NCBI GenBank assembly: GCA_965216255.1
Contig: OZ244148.1
Coordinates: forward strand, 4,092,001-4,156,000
From: G965216255 sp965216255
GTDB taxonomy: Bacteria; Bacteroidota; Rhodothermia; Rhodothermales; Bin80
DNA: 64,000 nt
Reading direction: 5' to 3'
The notes under the pieces: generated by a model
What the model saw: only the letters and a program-made list of their open reading frames with translations
Databases searched by the model: none
What the model was told of the DNA's origin: nothing
Program-made: the position numbers and the translations under genes
Shown: positions 16,896 to 25,493 of the stretch, in pieces
How the letters are laid out: each line of letters starts with the position of its first letter
Numbering within the stretch: position 1 is the stretch's first letter

Positions 16896-18209
16896 TCATC
16901 CCCGGAAGCGGGCACCGGGCGCATCCCCTTCGGGGGTCAGGCCCCGCAGTGCCTGCCAGAATCCTGGAAAGGAAATGCGGGCCGCCGAGGCCCGGTGGAC
17001 GGTGGTCGTGCCCTGGCTCACCAAGCCTGCCACTCCCATCGCCATGGCGATCCGGTGGTCGTCAAAGCTGTCTACCGAAGTGCCCGCTAGCGGGCGCCTG
17101 CCGACAACGGCGAAGCCGTCGGAGAACTCTTCGACCTCGCCTCCCAGCGCCTGCAGGTTCCTGACGGTGGCGTCAATGCGGTCACATTCCTTGATTCTGA
17201 GTTCGGAAGCATCCCGCACTTCGGTGCGCCCTTCTGCACAGAGCGCCGCAACGGCGAGGATGGGGATCTCATCGATGAGGTTTGAAATGAGCGCGCCACC
17301 AATGGAGATGGCTTTCAGTCTGGATGGCCGCACGACAAGGTCGGCGAGGGGCTCCACGCCATCCGTGCGGCGGTTTTTCACTTCAATAGCTGCGCCCATT
17401 TCGGTGAGTACTTCCAGGAGGGCGGTACGGGTGGGATTGAGCCCTACACCCGGGAGGCTGATTGCGCCACCGGAAACAATAGAGCCGGCAACCAGGAAGA
17501 AGGCTGCAGCTGAAAAGTCGCGCGGAATAGTCGTATCGAATGGAGCGATACGGTTTACTGCCCTGACGCAGATCCTTCGCCTGCCGCCTGCCTCCGCCAC
17601 GTCAAGGCCCAACATCCGTTCCGTATGGTCCCGCGAGCGGGTGGTCTCCACCACCGTCGTTTCGCCGTGGGCATAGAGTCCGGCGAGCAACACGCAGGAC
17701 TTCACCTGTGCCGACGGCACAGGCAGTGTATAGGTAATGCCGCTGAGGCCGGTCGAAGCCCCGATATCGATAGGAGCATGCCCGTCCTGCAGCGAGACAC
17801 TCGCTCCCATTTCGCGCAGCGGGGAAGCGATCCGGCGCATTGGGCGGAGGCCGAGCGACGCATCACCAATCAGCGTGGTAGGAAAGAACTGCCCTGCCAG
17901 CATGCCGGCGAGGAGTCGCATCGTGGTGCCGGAATTGCCGCAGTCCAGCGGAGCCCGAGCACGTCGGAGCCCGTACATTCCGCGGCCGTGGATACAGATC
18001 TCGCCCGGAGTTGTCGTGGTGATGCGCACACCTAGCCGCCGGAGGCAGGAGAGCGTCGATTGCGGATCTGCTGAGACCGGATAGTTACGGATGAAGGAAT
18101 TGCCGTTGGCAATGGCGCCGAGAATGGCCAACCGGTGCGCAATAGACTTGTCCGGGGGCAGCAGTACCTCGCCCTCGAGCCGTGTAGCTTTGATACTGAC
18201 TTGGTCCAT
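16896..18209 (-). CDS. aroA: 3-phosphoshikimate 1-carboxyvinyltransferase (EPSP synthase)
   Basis: AroA joins PEP and shikimate-3-phosphate in the sixth step of chorismate synthesis. The 437-residue protein begins with the substrate-binding PPDKSIAHRLAILGA. It contains LDCGNSGTTMRLLAG, a PSAQVKSCVLLAGL strand, IPRDFSAAAFFLVAG, and the signature RIKECDRIDAT. FDDHRIAMAMGVAGL closes the second domain. The NSGTT form (rather than NAGTAMR) and Ala in DKSIAHR resemble class II enzymes, which tend to be less glyphosate-sensitive; that property is inferred, not shown. It is convergent with the MGMT-like gene and divergent from tatA, 150 nt away. Confidence 0.95.
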   Translation of the reverse strand: MDQVSIKATRLEGEVLLPPDKSIAHRLAILGAIANGNSFIRNYPVSADPQSTLSCLRRLGVRITTTTPGEICIHGRGMYGLRRARAPLDCGNSGTTMRLLAGMLAGQFFPTTLIGDASLGLRPMRRIASPLREMGASVSLQDGHAPIDIGASTGLSGITYTLPVPSAQVKSCVLLAGLYAHGETTVVETTRSRDHTERMLGLDVAEAGGRRRICVRAVNRIAPFDTTIPRDFSAAAFFLVAGSIVSGGAISLPGVGLNPTRTALLEVLTEMGAAIEVKNRRTDGVEPLADLVVRPSRLKAISIGGALISNLIDEIPILAVAALCAEGRTEVRDASELRIKECDRIDATVRNLQALGGEVEEFSDGFAVVGRRPLAGTSVDSFDDHRIAMAMGVAGLVSQGTTTVHRASAARISFPGFWQALRGLTPEGDAPGARFRG

Positions 18210-18359
18210 GTCCCGTCCGCGTGTACCGCGATGCTACCCGAGAGTGGAGCCTGCGTTTCGCGCAGCGCAGCGGGAGCTGCCCGCGTCTGCGCTTGGAACA
18301 CGGTGTGTGCTGCCTCGTTTTCGAGGCGAAACCTATTCTTATGCCCCGGAGGTACCGAC

Positions 18360-18638
18360 ATGGGTCTCGGCTCGCTTGGACCGTTTGAACTCATTATCAT
18401 TTTCCTGGTGATTCTTCTGATCTTCGGAGCGAAGAGAATTCCAGAGATCGCGCGCGGACTCGGCAAGGGTATCCGTGAATTCAAGAGTGCGACCAGCGAA
18501 ATCAGCAAGGAACTCACGGCTGATGAAAGGAGGCAGCGCATTCATCCCTCTGCGCAGCAGAGCGTTCCCCATACGCCACCCGCAGCGCAGCCGGCTACTG
18601 CCCCGCCGCCTGCTCCCAAGCAGGAGCAGACGCCGTAG
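18360..18638 (+). CDS. tatA: Sec-independent protein translocase protein TatA
   Basis: TatA forms the pore-like part of the twin-arginine translocon for folded proteins. The 92-residue protein has the short N-terminal membrane segment (FELIIIFLVILLIFGA) with the FG pair at its end. It is followed by the amphipathic helix KRIPEIARGLGKGIREFKSA and a low-complexity, Pro- and Ala-rich tail. A good ribosome-binding site (GGAGG at about 18348-18353) precedes the ATG at 18360. No tatC is seen nearby, so the other subunits are encoded elsewhere. gatA follows 62 nt later on the same strand. Confidence 0.93.
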   Translation: MGLGSLGPFELIIIFLVILLIFGAKRIPEIARGLGKGIREFKSATSEISKELTADERRQRIHPSAQQSVPHTPPAAQPATAPPPAPKQEQTP

Positions 18639-18700
18639 TGGATGTTCGGGCACCGGCATGACCATTCCCGATTGACGGATCGGACACCAGCCGTCTTCGC

Positions 18701-20134
18701 ATGGCTCCTGTTACGTTTGCGGGCACCCGCAAGGCGCTGGCTCGCGGAGAGACTACCTGCCGGGCTGTTGTCTCTTCTTTCTTGGATGTCATCGCGGAGA
18801 AGGAAAGCCATCTGAATGCCTTCACGCACGTCGACGCGGCCGGTGCACTCGAGCGGGCAAGCCGGCTGGACAAAGCGCGATCCGATGGGCAGGTGCTGCC
18901 CCCGCTTGCGGGTCTGGTCCTTGCCGTTAAGGATGTTCTCTGCATTCGCGGCTGGAAGCTCACGTGTGCATCCCGCATGCTCTCCGGCTTTACTTCCCTG
19001 TACGATGCGACGGCCGTCGAGCGCCTGCAGGAGGCGGGAGCGGTTATCATTGGCACGACAAATTGCGATGAATTCGCGATGGGCTCGTCCAGCGAAAGCT
19101 CGTACTTTGGACCCGTTCAGAATCCACGGTGCGACGGCTACGTGCCCGGCGGCTCTTCCGGCGGTTCGGCAGCCGCGGTAGCCGCCGGGATGTGCCATGC
19201 AGCCCTTGGGACGGATACAGGAGGCTCGATCCGGCAGCCGGCAGCCTTTTGTGGCGTAGTGGGACTCAAGCCCACGTATGGACGCGTCAGCCGGTATGGC
19301 CTCGTAGCCCATGCCTCGTCGCTCGACTGTATCGGTCCGATTGCCCATTGCGTGGAAGATGCCGGCGCCGTGTTGTCGGTGATGGCAGGCACTGACCCCA
19401 AGGATGCCACCAGCGCGCGAGTTGCGGTGCCGTCCCTTGACGAAGGCTTCGAACGGCCGGTACGCGGTCTCAGCATCGGGATTCCCGCCCAATATTTCGA
19501 GGATGGCCTGGACGCTGCGGTTCATGGCCGGATTGAGGAAGTTGTGGAACGCCTTCGTGACGCGGGTGCCAGGGTGTGCGCCATAGATATGCCGCACACG
19601 GAGTATGGCATAGCCACATACTACATCCTGGCGACGGCCGAGGCGTCCAGCAATCTTGGTCGCTACGATGGCGTACGATTCGGACATAGGCGCAACCCTC
19701 AAGGCGGATTAGAGCAGATGTACGTGGCATCGCGCACGGAAGGCTTTGGCAAGGAGGTCCGTCGCCGGATCATGCTTGGCACCTATGTACTGTCTGCCGG
19801 ATATTACGACGCTTTTTATGGCAAGGCCCAGCGCGTGCGCTCGCTCATAAAGCAGGATTTTGACCGTGCGTTCGAGGAAGTCGACGTCCTGGCCACTCCG
19901 GCTGCCCCCGTCGCAGGTTTTCGGATGGGAAGCCTTTTCCTGGATCCACTGCGGATGTATCTTAGCGACCTCTACACCGTGACCGCCAACTTGGCGGGAA
20001 TTCCCGGGCTGGTCGTTCCGATAGGGACACTTCCTGGCGGACTGCCGGTCGGGATGCAGCTGCTAGGGCGGCCTTTCGAGGAGAAGCTGCTGCTCCGTGT
20101 GGGGAAGATCGCCATACAGGCAGCCGGGTCTTAA
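18701..20134 (+). CDS. gatA: Asp-tRNA(Asn)/Glu-tRNA(Gln) amidotransferase subunit A
   Basis: GatA is the amidase that makes ammonia for converting misacylated Glu-tRNA(Gln) or Asp-tRNA(Asn). The amidase Ser-cisSer-Lys triad is visible: Lys77 (LAVKDVL), Ser152 (PGGSSGGSAAAV) and Ser176 (TDTGGSIRQP). The length of 477 aa and the C-terminal YLSDLYTVTANLAGIPGLVV are typical. The ATG at 18701 is the start. gatB and gatC are not in this window, which is usual because the subunits are often unlinked in this group. Confidence 0.95.
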   Translation: MAPVTFAGTRKALARGETTCRAVVSSFLDVIAEKESHLNAFTHVDAAGALERASRLDKARSDGQVLPPLAGLVLAVKDVLCIRGWKLTCASRMLSGFTSLYDATAVERLQEAGAVIIGTTNCDEFAMGSSSESSYFGPVQNPRCDGYVPGGSSGGSAAAVAAGMCHAALGTDTGGSIRQPAAFCGVVGLKPTYGRVSRYGLVAHASSLDCIGPIAHCVEDAGAVLSVMAGTDPKDATSARVAVPSLDEGFERPVRGLSIGIPAQYFEDGLDAAVHGRIEEVVERLRDAGARVCAIDMPHTEYGIATYYILATAEASSNLGRYDGVRFGHRRNPQGGLEQMYVASRTEGFGKEVRRRIMLGTYVLSAGYYDAFYGKAQRVRSLIKQDFDRAFEEVDVLATPAAPVAGFRMGSLFLDPLRMYLSDLYTVTANLAGIPGLVVPIGTLPGGLPVGMQLLGRPFEEKLLLRVGKIAIQAAGS

Positions 20135-20195
20135 CAGCGTGTTCGGATGCGTGTTTGTAGTGTATCTTAAGCCGATTCGGAACTGGACACACGTT

Positions 20196-21065
20196 ATGGC
20201 CATTCTCGTTGACAGCAGCACACGCCTGGTCGTACAGGGCTTTACCGGCAGGGAAGGCACATTCCACGCCGAACAGATGATCGCCTTCGGCACGAATCTC
20301 GTTGCAGGCGTAACGCCCGGCAAGGGCGGGTCCTTGCACCTTGGGCGCCCGGTGTTCGATTCCGTCGAGGAGGCTGTTGCGCAGGCGGGAGCCAACGCCT
20401 CCGTAATATTCGTACCGCCTCCCTTTGCGGCAGACGCCATCATGGAGGCCGCATCAGCCGGAATTCAGCTTATTGTGTGTATCACGGAAGGTATCCCGGT
20501 GCAAGACATGGTTAGAGCCTTTCGGTACGTACAGGAACGTGGCCCTCGTCTTGTGGGCCCAAACTGCCCGGGTATTCTGGCGCCGGGATGTGCCAAGATC
20601 GGCATCATGCCGGCGATGATCTTCAGGGAGGGATCCGTCGGCGTCGTTTCGCGCTCAGGCACTTTGACGTACGAGGCCGTGGATCAGCTCACACGGGAAG
20701 GCTTCGGTCAGAGCGCCGCGATCGGCATCGGGGGAGATCCTATTGTCGGCACACGATTTGTGGATGCGCTAGCGCTGTTTGAGCAGGACCCTGCGACGAC
20801 GGCGGTGGTTATGATAGGGGAAATTGGCGGTACTGACGAGGAGCAGGCTGCCCGCTATGTCCAGGAGCATATGACAAAACCCGTCGTGGGCTTCATCGCC
20901 GGAGCTACGGCGCCACCGGGACGGCGGATGGGGCATGCCGGTGCCATCATTGCGGGAGGCAAGGGAACGGCGGCAGACAAGTTTTTAGCTTTGGAATCTG
21001 CAGGAGTTCATGTGGTCAGGAACCCGGCCCTGATTGGCAGCGCGCTGCGCAAACTGCAGTTGTAA
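20196..21065 (+). CDS. sucD: Succinate--CoA ligase (ADP/GDP-forming) subunit alpha
   Basis: The alpha subunit of succinyl-CoA synthetase binds CoA and carries the phosphohistidine. The 289-residue protein starts MAILVDSSTRLVVQGFTGRE, the CoA-binding Rossmann fold. It contains GPNCPGILAPG and SVGVVSRSGTLTYE. His247 in RRMGHAGAIIAGGKGTA is the expected phosphorylated residue. The ATG at 20196 is chosen because the family start follows directly; the frame is open for 99 nt upstream. The beta subunit is not in the window. Confidence 0.93.
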   Translation: MAILVDSSTRLVVQGFTGREGTFHAEQMIAFGTNLVAGVTPGKGGSLHLGRPVFDSVEEAVAQAGANASVIFVPPPFAADAIMEAASAGIQLIVCITEGIPVQDMVRAFRYVQERGPRLVGPNCPGILAPGCAKIGIMPAMIFREGSVGVVSRSGTLTYEAVDQLTREGFGQSAAIGIGGDPIVGTRFVDALALFEQDPATTAVVMIGEIGGTDEEQAARYVQEHMTKPVVGFIAGATAPPGRRMGHAGAIIAGGKGTAADKFLALESAGVHVVRNPALIGSALRKLQL

Positions 21066-21117
21066 AGACGGTGTCCACCATTGGTGGGCGCCGCAGTGCC
21101 AAACGCGCGTACCGCGT

Positions 21118-21705
21118 ATGGTGATCACGACCATCGAATTTGAGCGCGGAGCCACGGGGTGGGCTCAATTGCCCGGTGACGGCGCGCCTGAGGTTGCCTT
21201 TGTGGGAAGATCGAACGTTGGAAAGAGTTCTCTTTTCAACATGCTGGTCGGGCGGAGAAACCTGGCCAGGACGAGCAGAACGCCCGGAAAGACCCGTGAG
21301 CTCAACTTCTACCGGGTAAATGGGCGCCTGTATTTCGTGGACTTACCAGGTTACGGCTACGCCCGCATTGCGCGTAGCCAGCGCAGCCTATGGGGACAGC
21401 TTATGGTGCGATATCTACTAGAGCGTCAGGCGCTGCGCGCCGTGTTGCACCTGATGGACGCCCGGCATCCGCCAACGGAGCAGGACATGGAGGTCCTTGC
21501 CCTGATAAGGCGCTCCCAGGTCCCTTGGCTGGTTGTACTAACGAAGGCCGACAAGCTTTCCGGAAACCTGCAGGCCAAGAGCTTGACGCGCATCGAGCGC
21601 ATTCTCGGCAACCAGGGTGTGTCGGCGCCCACTATCCTGTCGTCGGCAAATACTCGCAAGGGCAGGGGAGATCTTCTAGAGTGGATTGGCGATTTGGCGG
21701 CGTAG
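21118..21705 (+). CDS. engB: Ribosome biogenesis GTP-binding protein EngB/YsxC
   Basis: EngB is an essential small GTPase in 50S subunit assembly. The five G motifs can be read in order: G1 GRSNVGKSS (residues 30-38), G2 within TPGKTRELNFY, G3 DLPGYGYA, G4 TKADKL, and G5 SSANT. The length of 195 aa is normal. The ATG at 21118 fits the family. It lies 52 nt after sucD on the same strand, and the promoter for the TonB-receptor cassette follows 56 nt after its stop. Confidence 0.95.
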   Translation: MVITTIEFERGATGWAQLPGDGAPEVAFVGRSNVGKSSLFNMLVGRRNLARTSRTPGKTRELNFYRVNGRLYFVDLPGYGYARIARSQRSLWGQLMVRYLLERQALRAVLHLMDARHPPTEQDMEVLALIRRSQVPWLVVLTKADKLSGNLQAKSLTRIERILGNQGVSAPTILSSANTRKGRGDLLEWIGDLAA

Positions 21706-22023
21706 TGGATGAGGAATCAAATGAAATCGGCGTTCCGCGGATTGGGGCTCCCGAAAACCCTTGACAATGTCCTAAAGGCAGTATAGATTTACCTGCTCAT
21801 TGTTCAAGCAACGGAGAATCCGCCTATTCGGAAACCGCTACCGCCTTCCTCTTCGTAGTCCTTAAATATTCCCTACGGGAAAGCCACGGCGGGTTGCGTC
21901 CGGCGGAGTTTGTTACGGTCTCATGGGCCTGTCGATAGTCATTCGATGGGTTGCCGGTATAGCCGCCTAAGCGCGCGTGCTTCTTTCATTAACCACACAC
22001 CACTTTATCATCGGAGGTTGAAT
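21706..22023 (+). other. Leader region of the surface cassette
   Basis: This 318-nt gap holds a sigma-70-like promoter candidate (21761-21789) and a leader of about 230 nt. Around 21868-21880 there is a small perfect hairpin, TTCCC-TAC-GGGAA. The ribosome-binding site TCGGAGGTTG (22011-22020) stands four bases before the ATG at 22024. No known riboswitch class was recognised. Confidence 0.5.
21761..21789 (+). promoter_or_regulatory. Candidate promoter for the TonB-receptor cassette
   Basis: TTGACA (21761-21766) is followed after 17 nt by TAGATT (21784-21789); the overlapping TATAGA at 21782-21787 would give 15-nt spacing. The first fits a sigma-70 -35/-10 pair at ideal distance. It is also possible to read the -10 as the Bacteroidota-type TA..TTT. 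It lies just after engB and ahead of the receptor gene, where a strong promoter is expected. Confidence 0.5.
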
Positions 22024-25000
22024 ATGCTACGCAAATGGGGTGCTCTCGTACTCGTTGTGCTAGCTCTGCCGGCAATGGGCTACGCCCAGAACACCGGTAA
22101 ATTAGCGGGTCGTGTAATTGACGGCTCTACCGGTGAATCTCTGCCGGGCGCAGCCGTTGTCCTTGCCGGTACCCTGCTAGGTACGGCTTCCGACACAGAT
22201 GGTAATTATTTTATTATCGGTGTTCCGGTAGGCACGTACAATGTCCAGGCCCAGTTCGTGGGGTTTCAGACCGAGACGATAACGGGCGTGGATGTAAATT
22301 CGGGCTATACGCGCGAGATCAATTTCACGCTCACGCCGGGCGTAGAGCTGGATGAGATCGTTGTAGAGTACGAGCGACCGCTGATCCAGAAGGACGCCCT
22401 CGGTGTGCCCAAGATTGTGAACTCCGAGGAAATCTTGCGGTTGCCGGTGCGCGGAGTTGCGGCGGTGGCCAAGATCCAGGCCGGCGTAGTCAGCAAGGAG
22501 GGAAGCGGCTCGCTCAACATCCGCGGCGGTCGCGGCTCCGAGGTTACGTACTACGTGGACGGCATCAAGAATGCGGGCGCCGTGCCGCAGTCTGCCATTC
22601 AGGAGCAGGAAATGATGATCGGCAGCATCAACGCTCGCTACGGCGACGCGATGTCCGGCATCATCAACATCACCACCAAGTCCGGTAGGTCGGAATTCTT
22701 TGGCTCGGCCGAGGCCGTAACCAGCAGTCAGCTGGATGATTTTGGCTACAATCTGGCCTCGGCCACGCTGGGCGGCCCCATCATTGCCAACAAGCTTAGT
22801 TTCTTCGTTGCAGGGGAATTCCGGGACCAGCTGGACAGAGATCCGCGGGCCATTGAGACTGCCTATCTGTCCGATGCACAACTGGATGATCTGCGCGGCG
22901 CACCATCGGGCCTTCTGATGAACGGCCCCGACGGCAGTTCCACCATAGTTCCGATTCCCGGTGCTCTTGCCAATGGCACTACGGTCGCCGTAAACGATGA
23001 CGGCACGCTTGATCTCAGCGGCGGCGGCGTTACGCTAAGTGACGGGACTGTGTTGCCTGTTCCCGAGGGCTACGAAGTAGTGCTTAATCCGGTGTCTCGC
23101 GCTGAACACCTTACCCGGGATGATTTTGAATACCGGCTGCAGAAGCGGAGCAGGAATCACCAGCGGCTGTGGCTTAACGGCAACCTTACCTGGAACGTGA
23201 TTGAGAGTGGCCGTCTGCGCTTGGGTGGACAGATGAATACTTCGACGGAGGACCAAATCGGTTGGAATTTGGAGGTACTGGCGCCGGAGACCAAGGGGCG
23301 TTCTGATCGGAGTAGCAACCGGGCGTTTGCTACGTGGACCCAGTACCTGTCCCACTCTACCTTTTATCAACTGCAGGCCGATTACTGGCTCTCTTCAAGA
23401 GAAGACTACGACCCTCGTTTCGGTACGGATTTCTCGGATTTGATTAAGTACGGCGATATCGATAACCCGGTACATTCTGCAATCCGGGCTTACCGGAACT
23501 TGACGTTTACGACAGAAGAACGCGTGGACGACCACGGTACACCGGACGATCCATCCGACGATACCACCACAGAAGTCCGTGTCCCCACCTATGTTCAGCG
23601 CTACCAGGATGGTATTGACATTTCTACCGCGACGACAGCCTCTATGGTTAGTCTTGTAGGGGGCACCGGACGGGGCTATAGCAAGCGGAGTACTTCGCAA
23701 TTTAGGCTCAGTGCATCGGCGACCACCCAGGTCGGCCTAAATCAGATAGAATTTGGCGGCGAATTCGAGCAGAGGACCAGCCGATATTGGGGCATTAACG
23801 CTTGGAGTCTGGCCAGATTCATTGACGACGGCGATCCCGAGCAGATTGCGAACGATGATCCCCTCCTGGATCCTGACGGCTACAGCCGCTATGAGGATAT
23901 TCCCTCCCATCTCCTTGACAATTACGTGGGGTATTACGGGTGGGATGTTCGCGGCACCAAAGAAATCGATGCCGAGGACCTGAATCGATTTGTCGATAAG
24001 GACAAGGAGAAGCCCGACGATGCGTACAACCTAAAACCCTATCAGCCCATTTATTACGGGGGCTACGTCCAGGACAAAATTGAATTTCGTGACATCGTCC
24101 TGAATGTGGGCCTGCGCGTTGATGTCTTCGACAATAACCAGCGGGTATTCAAGGACAAGTACGCCCGGCGGCCGATCGAACGTGCCGGTGATTCGGGGCA
24201 GCCTCTGCCCGCCGGGATTCAGCGTGATTACGCCGTGTATTTCAGCGGGGACAATGTTGTAGGCTACCGAGATCTGAACGGTAATTTTTATGATGCCGAA
24301 GGCCAATCAACGAATGCCGGTTCCATACTGTTGAATGGCCTGGTGAACCGGACGGACGCCCAGATCAATCTGGATATGTTCGAGGACTATGAGCCTCAGA
24401 TAAGTGTGATGCCGCGTATCGGTGTCAGCTTCCCGGTATCGGATCAGGCCCTGTTCTTTGCGAGCTACGGAAAGGTGGCCCAGCGTCCGTCCGGCCGCAA
24501 CTTCGCTTCGCTGAATGTACTCAAGGGAACGAGCGGAGCCAGCAACAACAATCTCAAGCCGGAGGAGACGACCAAGTACGAGCTGGGCTTCCGGCAGCGC
24601 CTGGGCGCGAGGTCAGCCCTAACGATTTCGGGCTTCTTCCATCAGATAAATAATCTGATTCAGATCCGAAACCTGCGGGTTGCCAGTCCCAATGGCTACT
24701 CTCGTTTTGAGAACGTGGACTTCGGTACGGTGAAGGGCCTCGAATTCGGCTATGATCTGCGCAGGACGAATGGCGTGGCTGTTACCACCAACTACACGAT
24801 CTCGTTTGCCAGTGGGACGGGATCCGGTGACCGGACTACAGGCACCATCGTATGGATCGATGAAACGCCGCCCAACTTCATCAGCCCGCTGAATTTCGAC
24901 CAGCGCCACAAGCTTAACCTGTCGGTGGATTACCGCCTGGGTGAGGGCGAAGGACCGACCGCTATGGGAACCAAGATTCTGGAGAACTTCGGCGTTAATG

Positions 25001-25407
25001 TGTTAGCGACGGCAGGCAGCGGATTCCCCTATACGGGCGCCATCTTCCCCGTCCCCGTGAATGTCTCCCGTGCGCCGAGCCCGCGCGGTGGCGTGAACGA
25101 GGACCGAATGCCGTGGTCGAGCCGTATTGATCTGCGCCTGGACCGGCGCTTTGCGGTAGGTGCCGGCGGCACTAATGTCACGGCATTCCTGTGGATTCAG
25201 AACGTGTTGGATACGCGCAATACCCAGAATGTCTGGCGCTTTTCGGGGCTGGTGGACAACGACGGATTTCTGGCCACTGCTGGTGGCGTGCAATTCCTTG
25301 AAAGTGCTCCGCCGTCCGCTGAAGTCTACTATCAGCACCGCAACCGGCAGCTGAATTGGGTTGGCATTCCTCGCCTTACGCGCCTGGGTGTCAGGGTCGA
25401 TTTCTAG
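22024..25407 (+). CDS. TonB-dependent outer-membrane receptor with N-terminal carboxypeptidase-regulatory-like domain
   Basis: The 1127-residue protein starts with a signal peptide (cleavage probably after GYA, before QNTGK). A CarboxypepD_reg-like beta domain follows at about residues 22-105 (GRVIDGSTGESLPGAAVVLA, NYFIIGVPVGTYNVQAQF). The plug spans about 115-225, with LNIRGGRGSEVTYYVDGIKN and ARYGDAMSGIINITTKSG. The remainder is a 22-stranded barrel to the C-terminus, which ends in Phe as outer-membrane proteins do. Such receptors import large or scarce ligands with TonB energy; the ligand is unknown. There is no SusD-like partner here. Instead a large secreted protein follows 86 nt downstream. 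A strong ribosome-binding site fixes the start. Confidence 0.93.
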   Translation: MLRKWGALVLVVLALPAMGYAQNTGKLAGRVIDGSTGESLPGAAVVLAGTLLGTASDTDGNYFIIGVPVGTYNVQAQFVGFQTETITGVDVNSGYTREINFTLTPGVELDEIVVEYERPLIQKDALGVPKIVNSEEILRLPVRGVAAVAKIQAGVVSKEGSGSLNIRGGRGSEVTYYVDGIKNAGAVPQSAIQEQEMMIGSINARYGDAMSGIINITTKSGRSEFFGSAEAVTSSQLDDFGYNLASATLGGPIIANKLSFFVAGEFRDQLDRDPRAIETAYLSDAQLDDLRGAPSGLLMNGPDGSSTIVPIPGALANGTTVAVNDDGTLDLSGGGVTLSDGTVLPVPEGYEVVLNPVSRAEHLTRDDFEYRLQKRSRNHQRLWLNGNLTWNVIESGRLRLGGQMNTSTEDQIGWNLEVLAPETKGRSDRSSNRAFATWTQYLSHSTFYQLQADYWLSSREDYDPRFGTDFSDLIKYGDIDNPVHSAIRAYRNLTFTTEERVDDHGTPDDPSDDTTTEVRVPTYVQRYQDGIDISTATTASMVSLVGGTGRGYSKRSTSQFRLSASATTQVGLNQIEFGGEFEQRTSRYWGINAWSLARFIDDGDPEQIANDDPLLDPDGYSRYEDIPSHLLDNYVGYYGWDVRGTKEIDAEDLNRFVDKDKEKPDDAYNLKPYQPIYYGGYVQDKIEFRDIVLNVGLRVDVFDNNQRVFKDKYARRPIERAGDSGQPLPAGIQRDYAVYFSGDNVVGYRDLNGNFYDAEGQSTNAGSILLNGLVNRTDAQINLDMFEDYEPQISVMPRIGVSFPVSDQALFFASYGKVAQRPSGRNFASLNVLKGTSGASNNNLKPEETTKYELGFRQRLGARSALTISGFFHQINNLIQIRNLRVASPNGYSRFENVDFGTVKGLEFGYDLRRTNGVAVTTNYTISFASGTGSGDRTTGTIVWIDETPPNFISPLNFDQRHKLNLSVDYRLGEGEGPTAMGTKILENFGVNVLATAGSGFPYTGAIFPVPVNVSRAPSPRGGVNEDRMPWSSRIDLRLDRRFAVGAGGTNVTAFLWIQNVLDTRNTQNVWRFSGLVDNDGFLATAGGVQFLESAPPSAEVYYQHRNRQLNWVGIPRLTRLGVRVDF

Positions 25408-25493
25408 ATCCGGCATTGTAAGGCGGGCTGGGTACGCCATACGTCTGCCTACCCAAATAGAAAAACATCCACACTTACCAGAGAAGGATGACC